A model generated the notes under the pieces. That model was given only the letters and a program-made list of their open reading frames with translations, did no database searches and was not told the origin of the DNA. Shown here one piece after another: positions 41,857-50,345 of a stretch of DNA of 64,000 bases; position 1 is the stretch's first letter; each line of letters starts with the position of its first letter. The translations under genes were made by a program, and so were the position numbers. Source of the stretch: an uncultured Saprospiraceae bacterium (GTDB lineage Bacteria > Bacteroidota > Bacteroidia > Chitinophagales > Saprospiraceae); contig CALFBH010000041.1 of the NCBI GenBank assembly GCA_937951615.1, positions 248,001-312,000 on the forward strand, read 5' to 3'.

Positions 41857-43518
41857 CTATAGCCTTCCTCTACACTCTCCCAACAAAACATAAAGCTGTC
41901 TGTCATTCGGATTCCCCTTCTTTGCCTTTTCCAGAAACAGAATGGCTTCTTTCCAGCGTTTTTGGCGCATATATAAAGTACCTAAAATTTTACTAAGCTG
42001 TGTAGTATTGACGTTCTGTTGGGCTAAGGCTGTTTTAAAAATAACCTCTGCTTTAGCAGGCTTGCCCTGTCGCATAAACACTCTGCCCCTCCAAATCAAT
42101 AGACGTGGGTCGTTTGAAAATTGCTGTAATCCCAGATTGAAAACTGTCAAAGCACGTTCATCTTTCAGTTCAAACAATGTTCTTCCATGTAAAATATAAG
42201 CTCCGATATTCATTGCAGGATAAGCCTTCAGGTATTTCAAAGCCTGTGCAAAAGCTGCTTTAGCTTTTTGCGGATTCCCTGTTTTATGGTGCGCCTTCCC
42301 TATCATCAAATGTACCTTAGCGTCTTCTGCATCAATATTGAAGGCTTGTTGAAAATTATCAAAAGCGACTTTTTGTTCGCCCTGACTGAGCAGTACATTT
42401 CCTAGTTTGAGGTAGTAATATGCATGGGTCAAAGGATTAATAGCAATAGCCTGACGGTAATTATCAGCAGCAGCTTTCAGGTTACCATTTTGCTCCTGTG
42501 CTGTTCCTATGTCTATAAAAACATTGGGTGCGTAAGGCTGCATTTTTTTAGCTTGCTGAAATACTGCAACCGCTTCTTTTGTTTTCTTTTCTTTTAAAAA
42601 ACGCCTGCCCAGTTCGATAATAACTTTTGTAGCTGGCTTGAAGGTTTGTTGTTGGCATTCTTCGGGGATATGTCCAAAATAAAACGCTTTATAATCTGGT
42701 CGCTGATATTTTTTATGTCGAATGGTTTTGTATTCTTCCTTGTATCCTGGCAGTGGATGTTCTTTTCTCAATACATTGGTGGAAACACCGCCATGAAACT
42801 GATGAAAACTGGCTTCACCGATGAGTACGACCGGCTGTACATTCGAGTCCTCTACCATATTTTTAAAAATATCCAGATTGACCAGTCCACCACCAGACGA
42901 AACAAACCGCTTATCGAATCCGCCTTTTTCCTGTAGTGTTTTTGTTTTAGTCAGGAAGCAATTGCTCTCTATCAGCCGACCAAAAAAGCCGTTCATCGAA
43001 ACGGCAATATTAGAAATAGAAAACAAAGCATAGCCATTTTCTTTCCAGGTGATAGTTTTTAGCAGTTCATCTTCGACTTCCTGATTATAGCCATTGACCA
43101 TATTGTCGTTCTGCACCTGATCGCCGAGATGTAGCGGAATAGTATGAACACAAGGGTTAGAAAAAGCTGCGGCGGCAGTCAGGCTATGCCTCAATACTCC
43201 AGGTGACAGGATATGTGCACCATCAATAAGGCACATCACATAAGGTGTTTTTACCTGTTCCAGCGCATCTGTAATTGCGCCGCAGGGCGAGGGGCTTTTT
43301 GTATCTATATATTTGTATTGAAATTGAGTACCAAATTTTTTGACCATTCGGGCATCTAATGGTTTTTGCGAGCCATTGTCCAGTACAATGACATCGTATT
43401 CTTCCTGAGATATGTTGCGCTGATAATCGGTGGAAAGCGAGTATAAAGTACGCCGGGCTTCTCTCTCTCCGTTGTAGAACACGACTATAATGGTTAGAAG
43501 TTTTTTATGTTTTACCAT
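41857..43518 (-). CDS. Family 2 glycosyltransferase fused to a TPR domain
   Basis: The 553-residue product begins with a GT-A domain (LLTIIVVFYNGEREARRTLYSL, DVIVLDNGSQKP near 52, VMCLIDGAHILSPGVLRHSL near 95). Here the usual acidic DxD is represented by IDGAH, so metal binding may differ. A middle segment (170-300) contains FLTKTKTLQEKGGFDKRFVSSGGGLVNLDIF. Residues 310-550 are about seven TPR units (VFIDIGTAQEQNGNLKAAAD, YYLKLGNVLLSQGEQKVAFD). It probably builds the polysaccharide exported by the adjacent ABC transporter, with the TPR part mediating assembly (inference). A short GAATGAGTGAA inverted spacer separates it from the ATPase gene. Confidence 0.82.
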   Translation of the reverse strand: MVKHKKLLTIIVVFYNGEREARRTLYSLSTDYQRNISQEEYDVIVLDNGSQKPLDARMVKKFGTQFQYKYIDTKSPSPCGAITDALEQVKTPYVMCLIDGAHILSPGVLRHSLTAAAAFSNPCVHTIPLHLGDQVQNDNMVNGYNQEVEDELLKTITWKENGYALFSISNIAVSMNGFFGRLIESNCFLTKTKTLQEKGGFDKRFVSSGGGLVNLDIFKNMVEDSNVQPVVLIGEASFHQFHGGVSTNVLRKEHPLPGYKEEYKTIRHKKYQRPDYKAFYFGHIPEECQQQTFKPATKVIIELGRRFLKEKKTKEAVAVFQQAKKMQPYAPNVFIDIGTAQEQNGNLKAAADNYRQAIAINPLTHAYYYLKLGNVLLSQGEQKVAFDNFQQAFNIDAEDAKVHLMIGKAHHKTGNPQKAKAAFAQALKYLKAYPAMNIGAYILHGRTLFELKDERALTVFNLGLQQFSNDPRLLIWRGRVFMRQGKPAKAEVIFKTALAQQNVNTTQLSKILGTLYMRQKRWKEAILFLEKAKKGNPNDRQLYVLLGECRGRL

Positions 43519-43585
43519 AGTTTATGAACAAGGAGTGGATTTTGAATGAGTGAATGATGAAGTGAACGTATTAATTCACTCATTT

Positions 43586-44362
43586 TTACTTCATCTTCTT
43601 CTTTAGGATTTCATGATAAATGGGCAGTACTTCGTCTGGCTTACCCAATGCCATTACCTGCCCTTTGTCTAGCACCATTAGCCGGTCGCAATGTTTTTTC
43701 ATTGTTCTGAGTGAATGACTGACATGAATAATAGTTCGCCCTTCGATGAAAGCCTTTTGAAATATTTCTGTAGACTTTTTCTTGAAATTTTCATCTCCTA
43801 CACCGCCAAAAAATTCATCCATCAGGAAAATATCAGCATCTGCGTGTACAGCAATTGCGAAGCCCAGCCGACTACGCATGCCTCTTGAAAAAAACTTGAC
43901 TTTTGTTTCCACAAAGTTTTCCAGTTCTGCAAACTCAATAATTTCACCAAATTTATTCTCAATCTCCTTGAAGGTCAGCCCGAGTATAGAAGCATTGACA
44001 TAGATATTTTCTCGGGCAGACAGGTTGGCATCAAAGCCCATGCCGAGCGACAGTCGCATAACGCGCCCATTTGTTGTTACTTTACCGCCTTTATTGGGCG
44101 GAATCGCACCAATAATAATTTTCAGTAGAGTAGATTTCCCACTACCATTTCGTCCTACTATACCCAGAAATTCTCCTTTACGGACTTCCAGATTGACATC
44201 TGTTAATGCTTTGAGGCGTCGTTTATGGTTTTTTGAAAAAATATTAAAGACCTTTTCGCGAATAGAATCAGCTTTACGCTCATTCATAAAAAAAGTCTTG
44301 TTTATATTTTCGAGTTTAATAACGACTTCTCGTTCCTGTATTTCCTGATCGCGATTTTTCAT
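43586..44362 (-). CDS. Polysaccharide ABC exporter ATPase (Wzt-type)
   Basis: I chose ATG 44362 (MKNRDQEIQEREVVIKLENI). The roughly 258-residue product is one ABC domain: Walker A GIVGRNGSGKSTLLKI (about 69-84), Q-loop region GKVTTNGRVMRLSLGMGFDA, signature FFSRGMRSRLGFAIAV, Walker B DIFLMDEFFGGVGDENF, H-loop IIHVSHSLRTMKKHC. The insertion KADSIREKVFNIFSKNHKRRL before Walker A is typical of O-antigen/teichoic-acid exporters (Wzt, TagH). It lacks the C-terminal carbohydrate-binding domain seen in some Wzt proteins. It pairs with the permease gene that ends 5 bp upstream. Confidence 0.92.
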   Translation of the reverse strand: MKNRDQEIQEREVVIKLENINKTFFMNERKADSIREKVFNIFSKNHKRRLKALTDVNLEVRKGEFLGIVGRNGSGKSTLLKIIIGAIPPNKGGKVTTNGRVMRLSLGMGFDANLSARENIYVNASILGLTFKEIENKFGEIIEFAELENFVETKVKFFSRGMRSRLGFAIAVHADADIFLMDEFFGGVGDENFKKKSTEIFQKAFIEGRTIIHVSHSLRTMKKHCDRLMVLDKGQVMALGKPDEVLPIYHEILKKKMK

Positions 44363-44367
44363 TATTA

Positions 44368-45162
44368 TCAAAACTTCTCTACTGCCATGTGCGAAAATCT
44401 TTTATAAACAAATACAGCTATCATCAGTAGAATAATAGTGTACGCCCAGTCGTAAATTAACAGATGCGCATAAGGCGCATTTCCGTACAGAGCGATTTCT
44501 CTAATATTAATTAATATTCCGGCTACCGGATTGATGTATTGCAAAGCAGGTATAACTTCCATAGTGATAGACTTATCGTAAAGAATGGGCGTTAGCCAGA
44601 ACCCTCCCAGTATCACCATATCCCACAGATGTTCTATGTCCCGCAGATAGATATTGATAGTTGCCAGTATAATACTCACTCCCATAGTCAAAGCCCAGAG
44701 ATTTAAAAGCAAAAGCGGCAGCCACAACAGTGTTGTATATATAGGTATTCCGTATATCAGACTGACAATAAAATAAGCTAAAAAATTGAAGCCGAAGGCA
44801 TAAAATGCGCTAAGAATGGAAGCAAAAAACAAATCAAACTGATTGAACTGAATATTCTCCAGTAGGTATCTTTTTCTTTTGAGTAGTGAAATCCCCTTTT
44901 TAGATCCTCCTGCAAAAAACAACCAAATAATCAAGCCTGAAAATAAATAGAGTGCAAAATTTGGTATCCTATTTTCAAATATATAAGTAAAGGCAAAATA
45001 ATATACAACAAACCTGAACAAAGGGTTGAGCAAAGCCCACATAACGCCAAGTCCTGTATCGTAATAGCGTCTCTTAAAATCTACTTTAGCTAATAATAAT
45101 ATCCGCTCCAATCGGTTATTATTGGCCAAACCTACAAAAAGCTTTGAGAATTGATTTAACAT
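44368..45162 (-). CDS. Polysaccharide ABC exporter permease (Wzm-type)
   Basis: I chose ATG 45162 (MLNQFSKLFVGLANNNRLER). The longer upstream frame would translate a transcription terminator and a promoter. The 264-residue product is an ABC-2 type permease with six membrane helices; the segment FKRRYYDTGLGVMWALLNPL is the classical Wzm/TagG amphipathic start, and YLRDIEHLWDMVILGGFWLTPILYDKS (split by a helix) is typical too. With the ATPase it exports a lipid-linked polysaccharide across the inner membrane. A TAnnTTTG element lies 6 bp upstream on the coding strand. Confidence 0.92.
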   Translation of the reverse strand: MLNQFSKLFVGLANNNRLERILLLAKVDFKRRYYDTGLGVMWALLNPLFRFVVYYFAFTYIFENRIPNFALYLFSGLIIWLFFAGGSKKGISLLKRKRYLLENIQFNQFDLFFASILSAFYAFGFNFLAYFIVSLIYGIPIYTTLLWLPLLLLNLWALTMGVSIILATINIYLRDIEHLWDMVILGGFWLTPILYDKSITMEVIPALQYINPVAGILINIREIALYGNAPYAHLLIYDWAYTIILLMIAVFVYKRFSHMAVEKF

Positions 45163-45167
45163 ATTTA

Positions 45168-45175
45168 CAAAAGTA
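45168..45175 (-). promoter_or_regulatory. TAnnTTTG promoter element for the exporter operon
   Basis: The plus-strand CAAAAGTA is TACTTTTG on the coding strand, 5 bp from the ATG at 45162 and just inside the preceding terminator. It probably drives permease, ATPase and glycosyltransferase. The very short leader is notable. Confidence 0.55.
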
Positions 45176-45197
45176 AAGAAATTTATAGCTCTAGCAT

Positions 45198-45228
45198 AAA
45201 AAAAACCGCCTAAATTAGGCGGCCTTTT
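45198..45228 (-). terminator. Intrinsic terminator after the first short T9SS cargo gene
   Basis: CCGCCTAA (45206-45213) pairs perfectly with TTAGGCGG (45215-45222), flanked by A8 and T5. It lies about 40 bp past the stop at 45266 on the minus strand. Confidence 0.92.
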
Positions 45229-45265
45229 TCGCAATTTTTTTAGTCTATTTTAAAGTATGTCTAAT

Positions 45266-46147
45266 TTATTCCTGCTTAATCATCCGTTTTGTCTGCTGAT
45301 CGATGCCGTTATCAATTGTAATGTAATATAATCCTGATGCATAAGCTTTTATATCAATTTCTTTTGTATTGAGTCCAACAATAGTTGGTATAATTTCTTT
45401 GCTCAACTCACGTCCATAAATATCAATAATTGAAATCGTGACTTCGCCTTCAGTATCATCTTCAAATTGCAGAAATACTTCATCTTTTGCAGGAATGGGT
45501 GAAATGGTCATTCCACTCAGGCTGTTGCGTTCTAATGCAAGCACATCTGAATAATATTCTGCCCCATCGAGGTCGATCATCCGGAGGCGATAATAGGTCA
45601 TCAAATAAGGATTGAGGTCTTCTGACGAATATTCGGTGAGGGTGGCAGACCAACCCTGCGCAGGCAAACGCTCTACTACTTCCCAGTCAGCTGCATCAGC
45701 AGAACGCTCCAGTATGATCCATTGAGTATTGGATTCTGTAGCTGTGATCCATTGTAGCAGATTGGTGTTTTGTTCTGTCGTGCGTCCGGTAAATGAGGTT
45801 AATTCAAGGGGTACAAAACCATAATCACATACAATAAACCCCGTACCAGTAAAATCAAGTACCAAGCTGCCGGTCAGGCTAGGCGGAAATAATGGTGATG
45901 CATTTTCTAATGTATATACATTAGCCCCAGTAAAAGAGCCAGAGCCTGTATAAACAACACTTGCAGGTAGACCACCATTGCTAGTTCCTATTGCTGAAAT
46001 GTCAAATCCGGGATCAGAAGGAAAAGTAAACGTAACCGTTCCGTCTGGTGCAACCTCAATTTCGGGACACTCTTGTGCCTTAGCTACACTAAGACAAGTA
46101 GTTAAAGCAATGACAAGTAGTACTATTTGTAGGTTTAAGTAATTCAT
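45266..46147 (-). CDS. Secreted protein with T9SS type A sorting domain (paralogue 1)
   Basis: The 293-residue product has a signal peptide (IVLLVIALTTCLSVAKAQ), a unique N-terminal domain (25-120) with FTFPSDPGFDISAIGTSNGG and GSLVLDFTGTGFIVCDYG, a fibronectin-like middle (LELTSFTGRTTEQNTNLLQW, ILERSADAADWEVV, TYYRLRMIDLDGAEYYSDVL), and a C-terminal T9SS type A domain (about 215-293: SPIPAKDEVFLQF, DIYGRELSKEI, YASGLYYITIDNG). The sorting domain directs export through the T9SS and anchoring or release at the cell surface. The next gene upstream is a close tandem copy. Confidence 0.88.
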   Translation of the reverse strand: MNYLNLQIVLLVIALTTCLSVAKAQECPEIEVAPDGTVTFTFPSDPGFDISAIGTSNGGLPASVVYTGSGSFTGANVYTLENASPLFPPSLTGSLVLDFTGTGFIVCDYGFVPLELTSFTGRTTEQNTNLLQWITATESNTQWIILERSADAADWEVVERLPAQGWSATLTEYSSEDLNPYLMTYYRLRMIDLDGAEYYSDVLALERNSLSGMTISPIPAKDEVFLQFEDDTEGEVTISIIDIYGRELSKEIIPTIVGLNTKEIDIKAYASGLYYITIDNGIDQQTKRMIKQE

Positions 46148-46245
46148 AATTTGTGTTTTGTAAAAAATTCTAATACGAATATATAAAAATAACGATAAGT
46201 TTGGAAGTCTTTTCCCACCAAACTATTAATATATCCCTATAAAAA

Positions 46246-46281
46246 GCAAAAAGCCACCTAAATGAATAGATAGCTTTTTGC
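46246..46281 (-). terminator. Terminator-like hairpin between the paralogous cargo genes
   Basis: GCAAAAAGC (46246-46254) pairs with GCTTTTTGC (46273-46281). It lies 20-55 bp beyond the stop of the second paralogue on the minus strand. Confidence 0.75.
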
Positions 46282-46299
46282 ATATATGTTTTAAGTCGC

Positions 46300-47193
46300 T
46301 TATTCTTGCTTAAGAATGCGTTTTGTTTGTTGGTCGATACCGTTATCAACAGTAACATAATACAAACCTGAAGCATAAGCACTGATGTTGATTGTCTGCG
46401 TGTTCAAGCCAATCACAGTTGGTATAACTTCTTTGCTCAACTCACGTCCATAAATATCAATGACAGTAAGTGTAATTTCACCTTCTTCGGCAGCATCAAA
46501 CTGTAAGAAAACTTCGTCTTTTGCAGGAATTGGTGCAATCGTAACACCGCTTAGGCTGTTGCGCTCCAATGCAATCACGTTTGAATAATACTCCATACCA
46601 TCCAAATCAATCATACGAAGGCGATAGTAAGTCATTAAATATGGATTCATGTCTTCTACTCCATATTGTTGTAGATTAAAAGACCAACCTTGTGCTTTCA
46701 CACGTTCAACAGTTTCCCAAGTAGAAATATCGGCAGAACGTTCCAATACAATCCAATCTGTATTCGTTTCACTTGCAGTAACCCATTCCAACATATTAGT
46801 ATTTTGCTCTGTAGTTCGTCCTTCAAATGAAACTAACTCAAGTGGCAATACACCATCATCATAATTACATACAATAAACCCTGTACCAGTAAAGTCAATA
46901 ACTAAACTTCCCGTCAAACTAGTAGGGAACATGGGAGCAGCACTTTCAAGTGTATACACATTAGGTCCTGTAAATGAACCTGAACCAGTATAAACACTAG
47001 TAGCAGGAATACCACCATTACTTGTTCCTATTGCTGAAATATCAAATCCGGGATCAGAAGGGAAAGTAAACGTAACTGTTCCATCTGGTGCAACATTAAT
47101 TTCCGGACACTCTTGTGCACTAACTACACTCAAACCTGCGATTAAACAAATAGCAAGGAGGGCAATTTTTAGATTAGTAAAATTATTGGCCAT
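46300..47193 (-). CDS. Secreted protein with T9SS type A sorting domain (paralogue 2)
   Basis: The 297-residue product is colinear with the 45266 gene over its full length, with most residues identical (same FTFPSDPGFDISAIGTSNGG, FEGRTTEQNTNMLEW, NPYLMTYYRLRMIDLDGMEY, IPAKDEVFLQFDAAEEG and GLYYVTVDNGIDQQTKRILK segments). The signal peptide is LLAICLIAGLSVVSAQ. The pair is a recent tandem duplication. The function of the N-terminal domain is unknown. A 677-bp non-coding region lies upstream of its start. Confidence 0.88.
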   Translation of the reverse strand: MANNFTNLKIALLAICLIAGLSVVSAQECPEINVAPDGTVTFTFPSDPGFDISAIGTSNGGIPATSVYTGSGSFTGPNVYTLESAAPMFPTSLTGSLVIDFTGTGFIVCNYDDGVLPLELVSFEGRTTEQNTNMLEWVTASETNTDWIVLERSADISTWETVERVKAQGWSFNLQQYGVEDMNPYLMTYYRLRMIDLDGMEYYSNVIALERNSLSGVTIAPIPAKDEVFLQFDAAEEGEITLTVIDIYGRELSKEVIPTVIGLNTQTINISAYASGLYYVTVDNGIDQQTKRILKQE

Positions 47194-47870
47194 AGTTTAA
47201 AAATTTTCTCTTTATAAAAAATCAAAGTAACGTAAAATCACTATACAAATCAAGGCAATATAAGCATAATATTACCTTCTCTCTTAAAATCAATTTTCAC
47301 ATTTAAAAAACAAAAAAATCAAATGCAATGCATTTGAATAATATTAAATCCTACAAATAAGAGAACGCTAAAACAAACCTTCCTAGTGCTTACTTTTTAA
47401 CGTAAAAAAACTGATTATCAGACAGTTAAATCCTGCTTAAAAAGCAGCATAATTACCATAAAAATATCTGTAATCAAGATCGTTATTATTATAAGGAACT
47501 TAATAGTAAGTGACAATAAAGATTGCTTCAAATCAATGTCACAAAAACATATAAAATTAAGTATGAGTGCTTGAGGTAGATATCACAGTATTGTTCAGTC
47601 TGACTATTTCCGCTTAATGAGACTGCGATATTTTAGAAAGTCACCCACATATAAGTAGGGACTTAAAAAAAATGAAGAATGATTCAGCCTAATATTCTTT
47701 CATTCGAGCGCAAGATACGATTAATCATCAAACTAGCAAGCAGTTTGTTTACAAAAATAATAGATATTCTTGTATTGGTTACACCGAAATTGTGAATGCG
47801 ATACCTCTATGTATTGGTTATACAATTAATAAGACATAAAGGTAACAAATATAGCTACAAGTAACAAATC
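47194..47870. other. 677-bp AT-rich non-coding region
   Basis: There is no open frame of note. Visible items are a palindrome CAAATGCAATGCATTTG at 47320-47336, a 14-bp direct repeat TGTATTGGTTAYAC (47771-47784 and 47810-47823) and a minus-strand TAnnTTTG match (CAAAAATA at 47752-47759) far from any start. It could hold a long leader or small RNA for the cargo gene at 47193; I cannot define one. Confidence 0.4.
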
Positions 47871-48374
47871 TTAGCTTGCTTTTATTTTGCGGTTATATAC
47901 TTTAAATGCATAGTCATGAGGATTGTTTACATCTGACAAATGTTGCTCAGTCGACAATAAATTCCACTCGTCCCATTTCATTTTTGGGAAAAATATTTCT
48001 CCATCTGTTTCTACATCCACTTCCGTCAGGTACAGTTTATCCCACCAGTCCATACTTTGCTTATAAATTTCCCCACCTCCAGTAATAAACACCTCCGTTT
48101 CTCCTGCTGATTTTGCATAATCTAATGCAGCTTCAAGAGAGTGCAAAACAACTCCTCCTTCCATCTTCCAGTCCTTATTTCGGGTCACAATAATGTTTAC
48201 CCGTCTCGGAAGTGGTCTGCCGATAGATTCGTAACATTTTCTTCCCAGAATAATATGATGGTGTAAGGTAGTTTTTTTAAAATACTGTAGGTCAGCAGGT
48301 AAGTGCCAGGGCATCTGGTTATCCTTCCCTATTACGCGTTTTTTGGACATAGCCACGATGGCAGATATAATCAT
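47871..48374 (-). CDS. folA: Dihydrofolate reductase
   Basis: I chose ATG 48374 (MIISAIVAMSKKRVIG) over a TTG two codons upstream. The roughly 167-residue product has the DHFR pattern: GKDNQMPWHLPADLQYFKKTT with the Trp and active-site Asp, IILGRKCYESIGRPLPRRVNIIVTR split by the NADPH loop, VFITGGGEIYKQSM, LYLTEVDVETDGEIFFP, and a closing YAFKVYNR. It reduces dihydrofolate to tetrahydrofolate for thymidylate and purine synthesis. Thymidylate synthase, often adjacent, is not in the window. Confidence 0.95.
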   Translation of the reverse strand: MIISAIVAMSKKRVIGKDNQMPWHLPADLQYFKKTTLHHHIILGRKCYESIGRPLPRRVNIIVTRNKDWKMEGGVVLHSLEAALDYAKSAGETEVFITGGGEIYKQSMDWWDKLYLTEVDVETDGEIFFPKMKWDEWNLLSTEQHLSDVNNPHDYAFKVYNRKIKAS

Positions 48375-48436
48375 ATACAATCATTTTTTGCGAACATAGT
48401 TAATTCTTTGAGGTTTTCAAAAAATGATTGCGGAAT

Positions 48437-49075
48437 TTATTTTATAATTGAAATTTTCTCTGTGTAAGCATATCGTCCGTTTCCAGTATTGACATGCACA
48501 ATATAATGCCCTGTGTCAAAATCCCTGATGTCAATTCCCAATGGTTCCTCTGCTGCTGTACTGGGTAATATAATACTATACACCTCTTTGCCCTGCCAGT
48601 TGGTGATCACTACATCTACATCTGTTTGTTCTTCCAGGTGTACGGCAACCTGTATTTCATGCTGATTCGTAGGATTTGGAAAAACGCTGGCAAAATCTTT
48701 TTCAATGAGTTCAATCTTTTTCACATTAGAATAGACATAATTCCCGTCTGAATCTGTTTGTTTAATGCGATAATATGATTTCGCGTAGGGTTTGAAATCT
48801 GTTTCTGTATAGGTCATATTTTTTTGTCTTGTATCTCCAACAAGCATTGTTCCTTTGAAAGGCACAAAAGTGACACCATCCGGTGAGCGTTCCAATGTAA
48901 AGAAATCAGTAGGATTATACATGGAAGAATTCCAGTTCAATACTACGTTTCTACCTTCCTGTTGTACTTCAAGATACACAAACTGAATACTTAGGTAATT
49001 AGGCTTATCGGCCGATTGGGCGTAAGCAGAAGCAAGGCATACCATGGATAATAGGCAAACAAACAAGTTTTTCAT
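48437..49075 (-). CDS. Short secreted protein with T9SS type A sorting domain
   Basis: The 212-residue product has a signal peptide (VCLLSMVCLASAYAQ), a fibronectin-III-like domain (about 28-125: VYLEVQQEGRNVVLNWNSS, FFTLERSPDGVTFVPFKG, SYYRIKQTDSDGNYVYSNV) and a type A sorting domain (about 128-212: VFPNPTNQHEIQVAV, ITNWQGKEVYSI, FDTGHYIVHV). The ERSPDG...YRIKQTDxDG core is common to many small T9SS cargoes, including the two paralogues upstream. There is no enzymatic domain, so it may be a surface structural or adhesive protein. Confidence 0.85.
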   Translation of the reverse strand: MKNLFVCLLSMVCLASAYAQSADKPNYLSIQFVYLEVQQEGRNVVLNWNSSMYNPTDFFTLERSPDGVTFVPFKGTMLVGDTRQKNMTYTETDFKPYAKSYYRIKQTDSDGNYVYSNVKKIELIEKDFASVFPNPTNQHEIQVAVHLEEQTDVDVVITNWQGKEVYSIILPSTAAEEPLGIDIRDFDTGHYIVHVNTGNGRYAYTEKISIIK

Positions 49076-49150
49076 GTTTTTCTGATTTGGATAAAGAAAT
49101 TAAACTCCAATCAGATTGTACGCAGATCATCAGGTATTGTTTCCTGTCTG

Positions 49151-50218
49151 CTAAGCGGCTTGCAAATCAGGGGTTTGCTGTCTATTGTATTTCTCCACTT
49201 CTTTGTTCATTATTTTAAACCAAAGTGGCGGAAACCAAGCCAGCAGCATAGAAGCCGGATATCCATAAGGCAATTGAGGCGATTTATCAAAATGACGCAA
49301 TACCTGGTACTTCCGGGCAGCTTTAAAGTGATGGTCAGAATGGCGGGTCAATTCATACAACATAATGCGTCCCAAAACATAATTGGAATTCCAGGAATGG
49401 TGAGGCTGAACTTTTTCATATCGACCTGAGTCCAATTTCTGGCGACGCAAACCATAATGCTCTACATAGTTGATGGTTTCCAACATCAAAAAACCAATGA
49501 CGCCTACAACTACCGCCAGTACTGCCGCAAACCAACCAAATATCCAGCCGATCAATATCAGGTATATAAGTTGAATGACCTGAAAGCGAATCATTTGATT
49601 TTGCCAGCTTAGTATTTTATGTCCTGCTTTACGCAAACGTTGGTGTTCTAAATGCCAGGCAGACAAATAGCTGTCGCGAACTGAACGGATGAAAAAGGCA
49701 TATATATACTCTCCAAAACGTGAAGAAGCAGGATCTTCATCAGTTGCTACGTTTTTATGGTGTCCAAAATTATGCTCTATGATAAAATGCATATAAAGAG
49801 AGGATAATAGCAGTGTCTTGGACATCATCTGATCATACCAGGTCTGTCGATGTCCCAGCTCATGTGCCACATTAATACCAATAGCTCCACATATCAAACC
49901 AACACTAATTGTCATTCCGACCAGTTCATACGTCTGTAATAAGCCCGTTGAAATCTTAAAAAAGTAAGACCCTAAAATAAAATACAGTAGAGGAACATTC
50001 AGCCAAAGCAGCCAGTCAAAAAAGCGGCTTTGCAGTCGGCTCTCTTCTTCTACTTCGTCAAAGTTTTTTGTCGTACCAGGAAGCGTAAATTCCAGTGTCG
50101 GAATAATGATAAATGCCAAAACAAAGGTACTGAATGACCACAAACCACCTGCGTATATAGATAAAACTACAGATAATGGAAGCAGATAAGCCGATAAGTA
50201 TTTTAAATCTTTCATCAT
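49151..50218 (-). CDS. alkB: Alkane 1-monooxygenase
   Basis: The 355-residue product has about six membrane helices and the histidine boxes of the integral-membrane di-iron hydroxylases: HELGHRQ (119-125), EHNFGHHKNVATDEDPA (148-164), NYVEHYGL (about 253-260) and LTRHSDHHFKA (about 297-307). These match AlkB (HExxHK, EHxxGHH, NYxEHYGL, LQRHSDHHA). It hydroxylates medium-chain n-alkanes with electrons from rubredoxin; neither rubredoxin nor its reductase is in the window. A promoter element and a 60-bp dyad lie directly upstream. Confidence 0.94.
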   Translation of the reverse strand: MMKDLKYLSAYLLPLSVVLSIYAGGLWSFSTFVLAFIIIPTLEFTLPGTTKNFDEVEEESRLQSRFFDWLLWLNVPLLYFILGSYFFKISTGLLQTYELVGMTISVGLICGAIGINVAHELGHRQTWYDQMMSKTLLLSSLYMHFIIEHNFGHHKNVATDEDPASSRFGEYIYAFFIRSVRDSYLSAWHLEHQRLRKAGHKILSWQNQMIRFQVIQLIYLILIGWIFGWFAAVLAVVVGVIGFLMLETINYVEHYGLRRQKLDSGRYEKVQPHHSWNSNYVLGRIMLYELTRHSDHHFKAARKYQVLRHFDKSPQLPYGYPASMLLAWFPPLWFKIMNKEVEKYNRQQTPDLQAA

Positions 50219-50235
50219 TTTGATTTTTTGTGCAG

Positions 50236-50243
50236 CAAAAATA
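50236..50243 (-). promoter_or_regulatory. TAnnTTTG promoter element for alkB
   Basis: The plus-strand CAAAAATA is TATTTTTG on the coding strand, 17 bp from the alkB ATG (50218). Confidence 0.6.
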
Positions 50244-50245
50244 CA

Positions 50246-50305
50246 ATATAACTTAGAAAATGTAAACTATTTTCAATGAAATAGTTTACAATTTCTAAGT
50301 TATAT
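50246..50305. promoter_or_regulatory. 60-bp inverted repeat abutting the alkB promoter
   Basis: The two arms (about 28 bp each; ATATAACTTAGAAA..GTAAAC and complement) pair with one or two mismatches around a TTCAATGA centre. It starts 2 bp upstream of the -7 element, so it covers the -33 region. It may be an operator for alkB, a terminator for the lipoprotein gene that ends 41 bp away, or both. Confidence 0.6.
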
Positions 50306-50345
50306 CAACCCTCTAACTAGCTGTAAAATGTTAGTTGAGCTTCAT

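Noticed and set aside
45163-45234. N-terminal extension of the Wzm-type permease
   Set aside because: It would translate the upstream terminator stem and the TAnnTTTG element; MLNQFSKLF at 45162 matches the family start.
47194-47870. Search for a tRNA, riboswitch or small gene in the 677-bp gap
   Set aside because: No cloverleaf, conserved aptamer or convincing ORF could be seen; only weak palindromes and one direct repeat.
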